Source: Oxyruncus cristatus (lineage: Eukaryota > Chordata > Aves > Passeriformes > Cotingidae). Taken from it: a DNA stretch of 64,000 nt. Position numbers and translations under genes: made by a program. The first letter of the stretch is position 1. Every line of letters starts with the position of its first letter. Location: NCBI GenBank assembly GCA_013399855.1, contig VXAY01000767.1, forward strand, positions 1,831,952-1,895,951, in the 5' to 3' direction. The notes under the pieces are model-generated. The model was not told the DNA's origin and did not search any database. It was given only the letters and a program-made list of their open reading frames with translations. Positions 16,201 through 26,800 of the stretch are shown here, piece after piece.

Positions 16201-19200
16201 CTGCTGTAAAAGGGAGAAACCTGGAAGTCTATAAGGGCACAGTTATACCACAGGAGTTGGGATGACAGCACGGGCTTCATAAGAGCCAGCCAACATGGAG
16301 CAGCAGTGAACTGAAACGCTGCCTGCTCTGGGACATTGTACTTGGCTTGTGTACATTGTACTTGTGTCTTGCCCTGAGGCCCAAAGTTCAGCAAAAACAT
16401 TGTTATTTCTAGTCTTAAGCTGGTAAGTCAAAATACTGTGTGGCAATAACAGGCTGAATTCTTTGCTAGGACAAGACCTAAATTTAGGGTTTACTAACAG
16501 TTTCCCCCCCACCACCTTCAATTGCAGATTGAGGGAGGATGGAGAGCAGATGGGAAAGGACTAAGCATTTGGGACAAATATTCTCACACTCCCCTGAGAA
16601 TCAGCAACGATGACACTGGAGATGTAGCTTGTGACAGCTACCACAAGATTGAGGAGGATGTGGAAATGCTGAAAAGCCTCAAGGTGTCTCACTATCGGTT
16701 TTCCGTCTCCTGGTCCCGTGTTCTCCCAGACGGGACAACCAGGTACATCAATGAAATGGGACTGGACTACTACAAAAGGCTCATCGATGCTCTTCTGGCA
16801 GCCAACATTAGGCCTCAGGTAACTAAAACTGGTGACTTCGAGGTAACTTAAAAACAGCGGAACCCAAGTCTGGTGCTCAGAGCAATGTGTGTATTCCCAT
16901 CTGTACCCTCCTCACAGAGAAATTGGTCTTCATTGTTTTTCACTGCATTCTGCAAAGAAACATAAGTGAATGAACTGGGAAAATAGTGATATTTTTACCC
17001 AGAAAGATCACAGTAACCTTATTGTTGGATATTTCCAATCACCTCCTTGTCCCTCATCTCCTTGGAAGTAGAGTCCACAAGGACCTACACAGTGATCTTT
17101 CCAGACACTGAGGTGAGACTGACCAACCTGTAGCTCCCAGAATCTTCCTTCTTGCCTTTTGTTGGAGACACGTGTGATATTATTGTTTTCTCAGGAGCGA
17201 GGAATCTCCACTGACCAGTAGGGTCACCTACAGTGGACAGGGACCTCAGCACTGCATCAGTCAGCTCTTTCAGCACTGTTGAGTGAATCTGACTGTCCCA
17301 TAACCTTGTACCAGCCCAGACTGGTGCTCTGTTGGATTGTGTTTCAGCTGAGAGTCAGTGCAAGTGCAGCACTTCTTCACTGATGGGTTCTCGCTGTCAC
17401 AAGGTGCTTTTTGGTAAAAGCTCCATCTTCGCCATCAGGCAGTGCCTGGAGTTTGTGTAATTTCCACTCATCCTAAAGAAACTGAAACAGTGGGAAAAAG
17501 GTATTTTATCTGAGTGCATGAGTGATCACCACAAACTCCATCACCATTAGGAACAGGTGGCCACAGATCAAAGCACAGTTGACGTGTGTTCGTGAATGAA
17601 TCTGGGTTCCTGTGCTTATTTTCAGAAGTGAGAGTGGCTGGCTGAGTCCTTTGTCCTGCTGTCTTTCCCCACAGGTAACTCTGTATCACTGGGACCTCCC
17701 ACAGGCGCTGCAGGACGTCGGTGGGTGGGAGAACGACACAATAATTCAGAGGTTTAAGGAATATGCTGAGCTCCTTTTCCAGAGACTGGGAGACAAAGTG
17801 AAATTTTGGATAACCCTCAATGAACCCTACAACACTGCATATCTTGGCTATGGTGTTGGCACAGCTGCTCCAGGTAGGACTGCTGGGCACGACCTCAGAG
17901 CCCTCGCAGCCCTGCGGGCACTGCTGGTTTATGCTGCAGCACAGCAGATGCTTGGGGCTGGCAAAGGTAGGGCAAGCAAGGAGCTGTGGTGTGGATAGGT
18001 GGGGTTTGGATTGCTGTGGGGCAGGTCCTTCTTTCACTCTGCCTATCACCTCCAAGACCCATCCTCCTTCTCCCACTCCTCTGATCCAGCCCTCCTCTGC
18101 AGCCCCTGGATTGGACTTGCTGCCCAGAGCAGACCCCAGCTCCAGGGACCGATTTGAGCCCAGGGCTGATACATTTATGGACAGTTCTGGGTGTCCTGGG
18201 GATTGTGTTAACCTGGGCAGCAGCCATGAGAAAGCTGGGAAGTGCTGCTCCAGGGGCTGTGCTGTCCCTGTGTCTGCAGGAGTGTCTGTCCGGCCGGGCC
18301 GAGCTCCCTACGTGGTGGGACACAACCTGCTGAAGGCCCACGCCGAGGTCTGGCACCTCTACAACGAGACCTACAGGGCCAGGCAGGGAGGGTTGATCTC
18401 CATCACCATCAGCTCCGACTGGGCAGAGCCACGGAACCCACACAACCAGGAGGACATCGAAGCCTCCAGACGATTCATGCAGGTACAGAGACCCCTGGTC
18501 ACGGCTCTCCTGCTGCTCCCGGGTCTGTTCATGGGGACACGCCCTCTCCCAGTGCTGGACATGCCCAGAACCTGGAAGAAAAGGATGAGCCAGAGGCATC
18601 ACTGCAAGGAAATGTATCACTCTCCTATGGGGGCTGATCAAGTAGGCAACAGAAATGAGACAAAATGTGGTTGCAGTGGCAAAAGCTTGTTAAATTTACT
18701 GCCTTTATATGGGCATTGCTGGGCATCTCCGTGTGCCTGTTATAAATGAAGGTATCACCTATAAAGCAGCGCGTGACAAGGATATGGTTAAATCCCTTGT
18801 TTTGGTACATGATTTATCCTCCCTTGTTTCCTGGTTTAGTTTTTCCTAGGTTGGTTTGCTCATCCCATTTTCAAAAATGGTGATTACAATGAAGTGATGA
18901 AGAGAAGGATTCGGGAGCGCAGCCTGGCCCAGGGCCTGACCCAGTCCCGGTAAGAGCCCAAGGCACACTCCTGCCTCTGTTTCGCTTGCTGTGCTCAAAC
19001 CTGCAGCTCTTCTGTGATAGAAGTGCTACATTTCAATGACTCTGTTGCAGTGTAACTGTAAACAGCTTGTTGTATCCTCACAGAAAACTTGTAGTGCACA
19101 TTTTCGCAGAACCATAGAATAGTTTGGCTTGGGAGGGACCTTAATGATCATCTAGTTCCAAACCGGGTGGTGGTGGGGGGGGTTTCCTGTTCCCTGTCTT

Positions 19201-22200
19201 GACCTCTCCTGCAAACTAAATTTACTAATATAACACATCTTGGCAATAACAAGTTGGCAGCTCAGTGATACAGTAAATGCCCTGCATTAGACACAGTACT
19301 TTACCTGACAACTCTGGTAGATTTGTTTTATCTTTTCGTCAGACTGTGTACTGATCTCCAGCACTGAGACCTCATTGGTCCCTTTGAATTACATTTCTTG
19401 TTTTCCATTCCCCCTTCCCAGTTTCTCCTGTTTTTTCCCCTGTTCCTCCAGAAGGATCATGGTGCTGGTCCCGGGGATACCAGCATTACACATGCAGTGT
19501 GTTCAAGGTGTGTTCTCTGTTTTCTCTTGCAGGCTTCCAGAATTTACTGAAAGTGAGAAGCAAAGAATTAAAGGCACATACGACTACTTTGGTCTAAACC
19601 ACTACACCACGGTTTTAACATACAACCTAAACTTTCCCAGGGTTGTTCAGTCATACGACTCTGACAGGTAAGAGATTAAGTAAATTATTGGTCAAGTAAA
19701 ATCTGCACACCTGGAGCCTGGGCCAGCTGACAAGTGTAAAGTGATAGCAAATAAAGCAGGGAGACAGGTATTTTAAGGTGTTAAAACCAATACTAGGGAA
19801 AATAGCCCCAAAAAGTACGTGTGGTGCCGTTATTTCCATGACAAACATGAATCTTTGAAACAGAACAAGGAAAATTAGAGGATCTGTTAAAGGAAGGAAT
19901 CTGGACTTGTGAGTTTCCCAGTAGTTTGGGATCAGCTGCAAACAGTTTTTATCGTATTTCCTGCCTCCAGTCTGCAGTTTGAACTGTGAGGTTATCATGC
20001 TTAATGGATGCTGTTCCATTTGTTGTTAAACAGTTTTGGGTCCCTCACTACATCGGATAAATGTGTGTTCAACGCCTAAACAGCTAAATCACTTCATGGT
20101 TAGGTATATATAAGTAAGCATTTTTTATTAGATACTTGATTTCATTCCCCAGCTTCAAAAGGTAAACAATAGGAGCTTATCAGTTTTCCTGATGGGAGTT
20201 AAAGTAATGGTGGGACTACAGGTGGGGGTGGAATTGTCTGCTTTCCAAAACGTTTCCACAGGAAATATATGAAACTGCTGTAACTTGCCTTTGCTGCTGC
20301 ATCCTGTGGTTTAGCCCCACAGGACACTGGGCTCAGTCTTGCATTCCCGTAGCGGGGCGTGAAGGGCAATTTTAGGTGCTCAAGCACCGCGTTGGAAAGT
20401 AGAATTGGTGTCATAGTGTACAAAGAGCCAACGTGACACCCTCAGCCACGGCTGGTTTACACAGAACGTGACTGTAAAGCAAAGCAGCAGAAGTGTTTTC
20501 TATAAAAACCACTCGTGAGTGGTTTTTTAGGGTTGTGGGCACCAGCCCCAGCTCAGCCCTGGGCACTGAGGTGCCCGGAGCTGGGCCTGGGCCTCCCCAG
20601 CGTCTCCTCCGCAGGGGTGTGGCCACGGTGACCGACCGCAGCTGGCTGGGCTCCGGCTCTGCCTGGCTGAAGGTGACACCCTTTGGGTTCCGGAAGATCC
20701 TGAGGTGGATCAAGGAGGAGTACGACAACCCCCCCATTTATGTGACTGAGAATGGGATCTCGGAGAGGGGGGCCTTTGTCTTCAATGACACGCAGAGAAT
20801 GCATTACTACCACAGCTACATCAACGAGGCGCTGAAAGGTAGGAGTGGTCGTGGAAATCTGATCAGCCAGAGCTCTGGAGAGCTGGAGACTGAGGTGGAT
20901 AAAGCAAGGGCTGAAACACCACTGCCATCACACCTGTTAGACACTCATATATATATATCTAAGTTTACTGAATCCACTTCCAGAGCCTTTGGGCTTACCA
21001 AGAACTGCCCATGGACAGTCATAGCTGTGCCAGGAAAGGGGATCTAAGGGGGGAACAAACCCTGGGTGTAGTAGGGTAAGGGCAGGTTCCTTCATTAGCT
21101 GCCTCTGGCTAGAGAGGGTACTGCTGATAAACACCTATTTTGGCTCCTAGTTTTACTACTGCTGTGTCTAAAAACTGCATTAAAAAAACCCCAAAACAGT
21201 AAAAAACCAACCCCCAAACTAGTTTCAGTTACAGCAGTGCTCAAGCAACTTCAGAAAAGGGCTTTTTCAGTTTGCTTCTCTGGCATACGGGGAACTGCCA
21301 GCCAGGTGTTCAGGAAGTGCTCATTTACTGCCTCAGAGCAGCGAGGCCCCACAAACACTTGTTTCTTCTCTGTTCCCAAACCTTTGTTCCTCGGACAAAA
21401 GCTTTGATTTTTGGAGCAGAGAAAAGCAGTGAATGAACTACCAGGGCTGTCACTTGGCAGCTGAAGTACCACAAAGCAACTGAGCTGAGTCAACACGGGA
21501 GAGAGGTGGGAATGGGGAAAAAAACAAAAAATAATGAGGTGGAGTGTCGTCTGGATGTTCTGGAGCATTTCATGCCATGGCTGGCAAAGGGGGCACACTG
21601 ACTGACCTGTTCTCTCTGGTCCTGCCCCAGCCGTGGTGCACGACGGCGTCGACCTACGGGGCTACACCGCGTGGACCCTGATGGACAACTTCGAGTGGGC
21701 CGTGGGCTATGACGAAAGGTTTGGGCTCTACCACGTGAACTTCTCAGACCCCGCCTTGCCACGGCGCCCCAAGGCCTCTGCCAGGTACTACTCCCAGATC
21801 ATAAACTGCAATGGGTTTCCAGACCCAGCAACGGGCCCACATCCCTGTCTGGAACCGGAGCCGGAAGGTAAGCAGTGCAACAGGAATTGTGTGCTTGCAT
21901 CTGATTCCAATTCCAAAAGTTCTCAGTAATCTACAGTCTTTAGAGACGCCATTTTCTGCAGTATTCCCTCTAAGGTCTCTTATCATCATCAGTCCTCGTT
22001 ATGACTGAAGACATCCATGTGCAGTGATGTCATTCCCTAACGCTGAAATCCTGTGCGAGAGCCCCTCAACACACACCTGTCTCCAACACGTAGCACGAGA
22101 GTCCTTCCATTAGACTTTTCTCTGACTAACAGAACTGCCCAGGATGTTTTCCAAACCACACGCATTCAGTACTCCCACAACACTTTTTCTAATCCTTTCT

Positions 22201-22750
22201 GAGTACTTTGTATGAATCAGCGTTTTGGGTAAGCCTTTGGAAATACTGATTCGTTTGTGATTTATGTTCTCTGACTCGAGGAGGGCAATGAACAGCACCC
22301 AGGGGTAGTGTGGGGTCTGGGGATGACCGTGGGTGCCTGAGAAGCCTCAGCTGTACCCAGGAATTGCACCATCAGCCTCAGCTGTGCCTTCACTCTGAGC
22401 CAGAACAGTGCCAATCCCTGATCCCCCAGAGCAGGGAAGAGCACCGTGGAAAGCCGTGGGGAGGCAGGAAGCAGCAGTGCCCAACCTGCACAAACAGCTC
22501 CCCCAGGCTCTCTACTGACACTTCGTTCTTGTTTCCAGTGACACCACCGGACCCCACTCCAGGAGCGGCCAACACCGTGAGCTTTTTGGGATTGGATTTG
22601 ACATCCCAGAGTGCGGAAATCGCCCTGTATGTTCTTTTTGCTCTGTTGGGAGTTGGAGGCTTGGCCTTGGCTCTTTTTGGATACAAATATGGAAAATTAG
22701 CCAAAAGATCCCCTAAACAATCACATGTGGAACTGAGAAGTAAAATGTAA
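5939..22750 (+). CDS. LCT: Lactase-phlorizin hydrolase, complete, 17 exons
   Basis: Brush-border enzyme that hydrolyses lactose and aryl or ceramide beta-glucosides (GH1 family). Exons: 5939-6602, 7521-7600, 8900-8983, 9404-9506, 10172-10247, 11008-11695, 12054-12699, 13952-15511, 15816-16084, 16528-16818, 17675-17873, 18280-18482, 18840-18949, 19533-19667, 20615-20838, 21631-21867, 22539-22750. All introns are GT-AG. Exon lengths sum to 5781 bases, giving 1926 residues and TAA, against 1927 in human. Order: signal peptide (1-19), degenerate module I (about 20-360), module II (377-843), module III (898-1367), module IV (1374-1840), one transmembrane helix (about 1885-1908) and a short cytosolic tail. 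Modules III and IV have NEP and ENG motifs with glutamates at 1061/1271 and 1537/1748. The start has a conserved short leader context. There is no frameshift or premature stop, so the gene looks functional. Confidence 0.96.
9740..9995 (+). mobile_element. CR1 LINE 3' end in LCT intron 4
   Basis: Shows the usual 3' CR1 landmarks in order: GAAAAATTTCTTCACC, GGGCTGCCCAGGGCAGTGGT, GGAGTCACCATCCCTGGAGG, GATAATCTTAGAGGTCTTTC, and the terminal short direct repeats TGATTCAGTGATTCTGTGA. It is 5'-truncated and contains an unusual insert-like stretch near 9895-9925 that the family consensus, as I remember it, lacks. Confidence 0.9.
11008..14140 (+). other. LCT: LCT module II, catalytically degenerate
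   Basis: Spans exon 6, exon 7 and the start of exon 8, about residues 377-843. It is a full-length GH1 fold with the acid/base motif as HEP (Glu538), but the nucleophile motif is AGNG: glycine 750 stands where active members have glutamate. Human LCT has the same pair of changes, so loss of activity is ancestral. The dibasic site GLRR-LLKFV (Arg730-Leu731, near 12546) matches the human intracellular cleavage site Arg734-Leu735. The linker after this module (14140-14250) is where the second maturation cut occurs in human. Confidence 0.85.
14296..16010 (+). other. LCT: LCT module III, active GH1
   Basis: Most of exon 8 plus exon 9, about residues 898-1367. Motifs in order: [20 protein letters not shown], the YHWDLPQAL strand, WITFNEP with acid/base Glu1061 (codon at 14791), and IYIIENGVG with nucleophile Glu1271 (codon at 15421). 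It aligns with the human module carrying Glu1273, usually assigned phlorizin hydrolase activity. The human motif is YITENG; here the residue before the nucleophile is isoleucine instead of threonine, a change outside the catalytic pair. Confidence 0.88.
17068..17315 (-). mobile_element. CR1 LINE reverse-transcriptase fragment in LCT intron 10
   Basis: On the minus strand 17085-17276 is open and reads as CR1 polymerase. It has [15 protein letters not shown], then [20 protein letters not shown], corresponding to the GKKEDPGNYRPVSLTS signature of CR1 ORF2. Several residues in the conserved stretch are changed and there is no flanking 3' end, so it is an old internal fragment. Confidence 0.85.
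19106..19172 (-). mobile_element. Short CR1 3'-end fragment in LCT intron 13
   Basis: The plus strand reads ACCATAGAATAGTTTGGCTT, GGGAGGGACCTTAATGATCA, TCTAGTTCCAAACC: the reverse complement of a CR1 3' terminus. Only about 65 bases survive. Confidence 0.8.
22539..22750 (+). other. LCT: LCT exon 17: stalk, membrane anchor and cytosolic tail
   Basis: Encodes a Pro/Thr-rich stalk ([10 protein letters not shown]), a hydrophobic helix [20 protein letters not shown] at about residues 1885-1908 and a basic tail ([12 protein letters not shown]) ending at TAA 22748-22750. This is the type I anchor expected for a brush-border LPH. The tail is a few residues shorter than the human one. Confidence 0.9.
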
Positions 22751-23330
22751 CATTTCCACTTGCTCAAATGGTTGTTGGGTTTGGTTTTTCTTAAAAAAAA
22801 AAAAAGGTCTCTACCACCAGGAGATGAAACCTGCTGCTTGTACTGCTGCAGCTTTGTGTCTTGCCTCAGAGATGGCTTCCCCAGCATTGTGGTGTTTGCT
22901 TTTCCCAGCTTTAAAATGAGAAGGAAAGTTATTTTTCTCTGTTAACTGTCTTTTTTCTCCCTGGGCACTATTTTTTTGATTTCTTGAGGACCAAAGTTAA
23001 AGTGCTTGTTCCTACCTGCATACGAGGTTTCTGAGTTTCAGCTGGAACTTGTTCTTGCTTCAGCATCTTCAGTGGATCTGAGGGGAGCCCCTCAAAGCTC
23101 TAATGCCTCTTAGTGCTTTTAAGACAAATTAGTGTCTATACTGGTGAAAATTGGTCTAGAATGTACTGTTCTAGTGCAGCTACTGCACACAGTGGGTTTT
23201 TACCCCCCTTTTCTTTTATGTCATGTACAGCAAGGTCATTTAAACTGGATCAAAACGTTTCTCTGCTCTGTTTGGAGTTTCCTTGCTTCCCTGTGCCATG
23301 AGAGCTTGAGAGGAACTGCACGAGACAGTG
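22751..23330. other. LCT 3' UTR / convergent spacer to UBXN4
   Basis: Between the LCT stop and the inferred UBXN4 cleavage site. It contains an A-run at 22792-22805. No AATAAA is seen on the plus strand here; nearest candidates are the variant AGTAAA overlapping the LCT stop (22739-22744) and ATTAAA at 23368-23373, which lies inside the antisense UBXN4 3' UTR. The LCT transcript end is therefore unresolved. Confidence 0.45.
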
Positions 23331-23832
23331 ATGTTTTCTGGAAAATAGTTTATTGAGTGCTTAGGGAATTAAAAACTACAAGGTTTTGCTTGCAGTTGCA
23401 GAAGCAAGAAAAAAGTTAAACATAAATTAGTTACCTGATTTGCTACTTATAGTGCTTCTGAAACCCTCATTTTAATCAGTCATTGTCTACCATGACCTTT
23501 ATATTAATATATCTGGCCCTCAGATTCATGTAGCAGAATATTTATAGATTAAAAAGTGCCTTTCTATGGCAGAGGGTAATAATTATGAAAGCTGATGGAG
23601 GTTTTCAGTCTTTTTACTTCTTTTGCTTCTAGGTGTCACCTATACTCACTTGATTTTTCTGACATAGGTGACTCCATTCCATACTCCACTGCAGGAAAAA
23701 GAATTAAGTAATTCAGTCAGTGTAAAAGAAGCCCCACTTGTCCAGAACCTTTAGTTGACTTAGATCAAATAAGAGAAGGGAGGGGAAAAAAAAAAAAAAA
23801 GGCAGCCAGATAGTAACTGCAGTTACTCAAAA
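23330..23832 (-). other. UBXN4: UBXN4 3' UTR and poly(A) signal
   Basis: Downstream of the UBXN4 stop on the minus strand, AATAAA (plus-strand TTTATT) lies at 23349-23354, predicting cleavage near 23330. The UTR would be about 500 bases. Confidence 0.65.
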
Positions 23833-26800
23833 CTACATTTGTTGTGTAGAATTTCCATTCCAAGTATTGTTTTCATCTTCTCCATCGTCTTGAGTCCTCA
23901 GTCTGTATATTTTGCCTTCTTTTTTGAAGTCTTCCCCCCGCTTTTCCACGGCTCGTTTCCTGACTGCTTGCCTAGGGCACAAAGGACAGAGGTTTGGGTT
24001 TCCCCAGCAATAGTTACCCAAGGGAAGCAGCAAATGCAATAAACACAAGTCACACATCCTTCCTTCTCTTCTCCCCAGTCAGAGTTTTCTTCAGCCCTTT
24101 GTTTCCCTGGGAAGCAATACCCAGGTGAAAATGTGTCACTCAGCAGTCAGACAGAATCCCGTTTCCCCCTCACTGAGGCAGATGTGGCTGCCTCGCCCAG
24201 AACGGCCCAGCAGCTCTCCTGCTACAGGGGAGATCTCGTGCACTACAAAACCTGTCCCAATCTGACTCCAGCTGCCCGAGTTCCTTGTACAACCACACCA
24301 TTACCATTTGATGGCTCATTTTCAACACACTATCTGAAGTAAAAACTACCACACTAAGTAATAAATATCATCCTAAGCTGAAGTGAAGCTACCTTTGCAG
24401 TTACAGCTGAATTCCCTGTTCATAAATAGCTTTTAAAGACAATGCTGTTTCTGGTGTGTACCTGGAAGTGCAGTTCCCCACTCCAAGGCTGAAACAATTC
24501 CAGCTGCCTTGACCACTTGTCTCACCTGCTCTGCTCGAGGCTGCTCGACGTTGAAGGGGCCGAGTGGTCTTGCTGATGAGCTGCTCTGGCCGCGGGCTGG
24601 GAGGGGGGTGGGCTCGTAAACAGAAAGTTGCTAATGAATCTCCAAACCGCTAAGAGGGGGTAAAGTATCGTGCCCAGGAACTTCCACAGGTCACTGCCTG
24701 AAGCCTGGACAACAGAAGTCGCAGGTCTTCCCGCCTGGTCAGGAACACACAAAGCACATCTGTCAGGTATTGAAGTCATGCTCTTGTAGACAGAGTATTA
24801 AACACGTAATTTAGAAGCAGCTCAGCAGAGACACATTAGACACACAAACATCAGTGCCACCATTTATCTGCTTCAGAAAAACTCCAAATGAATCTTGACA
24901 AAAACTAAAGTAATTTTGCAATCTGTGTAGACACAGAAAAGCCCCACATTTGAGCCAAATATTATCAGGGCTGACTAACAGTGAATACCCAGCTGCAGCA
25001 GTGGTGGACAGTGAAAAATGAACCAAACCAACACCCACCGGCAGCAACACCACTGAAGCACTGGGTGCTAACTCCAGTTCCAGTAACTTCTTTCCATAAT
25101 CTTCTTTGGTGAACTCCCTCCTGGGAAACATTGTCGCCAGGGAGAAATTGCCGTAAGTGTTACCAACCGTCTGGGAAAAACAGAAAGGAAACTCTGCATT
25201 TATATTATAACTGTTCACTTTCAAAATACTGATCTGCCAGCTGAGTGTATCTGGTGTACCTTGCTAAGATTTCTTATCAAACTATCAATCATCTTCACAG
25301 CAGGACGTGAGGGATCCTTCACTTCTCCACATCTCTTACTAATGACACACAGCAGTGACACAAAGGTGGCACTAGAAAATGATGCTGCCAAAACCCTCTT
25401 CAAATACTCCCCCAGGAAAGGAGCTGACGGCAACTCCACCACAACCAACAACTAGTAGATGCTACACCAAGTCATAATCAGTCTGTAGCTGAGAGAAGCC
25501 CCAGTTTACCTGTGCAGCAAACTGCCTTGCTTCCTCCAGCCGTGCTTCCGATGGGAACTGGTTGGTGAAGGAAGATCCATCTGGGAGGCGGAACTGGATC
25601 CTGGCTATTGCACTGCAGGACACATATGGAGGTCTGAGCACACGAGCAGTTACAGACACGCACTCCTGAGGCTTTAGCTTGGTCGTACTGAAACGTGGCA
25701 GAGGGGGACAGTCATCCTGCTCCTGGCAGGGCAGATGGATTGGATTCCCAGTGGATAATCACTTGCTTCTCTCTCACCCTGCATCTCTTCCATAACTCCT
25801 TACACATTCTCTGCAGGTCAGAGTAATTCTTAAAACGGCAGCGCTGGGCAAGGCAGGAGGCAGCTCTGACAAGGTCCCAGCCAAGCCTTGCTGAATCCCA
25901 GCCCCCCACAGCCAGCCCAGCAGCTGGATCAGCACCACTCCCCAGCAGTGCTGACACTGTCAGCCACTCTGTCCCCTCATTACCATTCACATCCTCACCT
26001 TACCTAGTTCCCCACCCAGCCCCATTATACCTGGTATTTAAATCAAAAGATTAGGCAGAAAAAGCTCTTATCTAACCAAAATAACACACGAGGAAAGGTG
26101 GTGTTTCATAATCAGCAATGTCAAAAGGATAAAAGTTACCATAGAACATAATGTTCATGTAAATAGCTACAAATTATTGTTGCAAAAAAGCCAACTTTTA
26201 ATGTCACCATTTAAACAGTTTAATATGGCAACATGTTGTCAACAGATTAGGATAGATATTAAATCTCTTAAAAGCTTGTTTCTTTGCCTCTCTCCCCAAA
26301 AATATACCCTTGTTTCTCTACAGCAGCTCACCTTCTCTCCCTTTGAGCTGCTTCTTTCCTGGCCTCTATTTCAGCCTGCCTGGCCTGTAGAGCTGCAGCT
26401 TTTGCAGCTTCTGCCTCTTCCTTGGACTTTGCAAAGCGAGCTGCTCTCTCAGCACGGTCCTGGCAGGAGAAGCAAAGAGAAACCTTAATTTTTTGCCATA
26501 AATTGTTGCTTAACATTCATTCAAACAACCAGCCACGATCTGCGCTCGTGAATAGACAGAACTGCACGGACAGGAGCAGAGCACATGGAGAAAAGCCAGT
26601 AGTGCTGCAAGGAATTACTGTCTGCCAAACTCCACAATCTTGTGTCATCAGCCCCACTTCTCAGGAGTCACTGCCTACAGCCAGTTGTTAAGAGATGATC
26701 TTCCCATGCAAGTTTAAGGCTCCAGGGAAGATAAAGGCAAAAATCTTATGACAAGTTACATGATTGAATTCTAAGTGTTCTGCAGCAAAACCTAATAACG

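Larger units (their letters stand above)
16032..21824 (+). other. LCT: LCT module IV, active GH1 (lactase site)
   Basis: Exons 9-16, about residues 1374-1840. Motifs: [20 protein letters not shown] split across the exon 9/10 junction, [24 protein letters not shown] with Glu1537 (codon at 17822), and IYVTENGIS with nucleophile Glu1748 (codon at 20748). Human equivalents are Glu1538 and Glu1749, the lactase site. Unlike module III, which is nearly one exon, this module is cut into eight exons. Both catalytic residues and the surrounding signature are intact, so beta-glycosidase activity is expected; lactose preference cannot be judged by eye. Confidence 0.88.

Noticed and set aside
18242..18749. 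Overlapping frames of 130-310 codons on both strands across LCT exon 12
   Set aside because: They are shadows of the GC-rich exon and run into introns; the true frame is fixed by GH1 motifs and exon phase.
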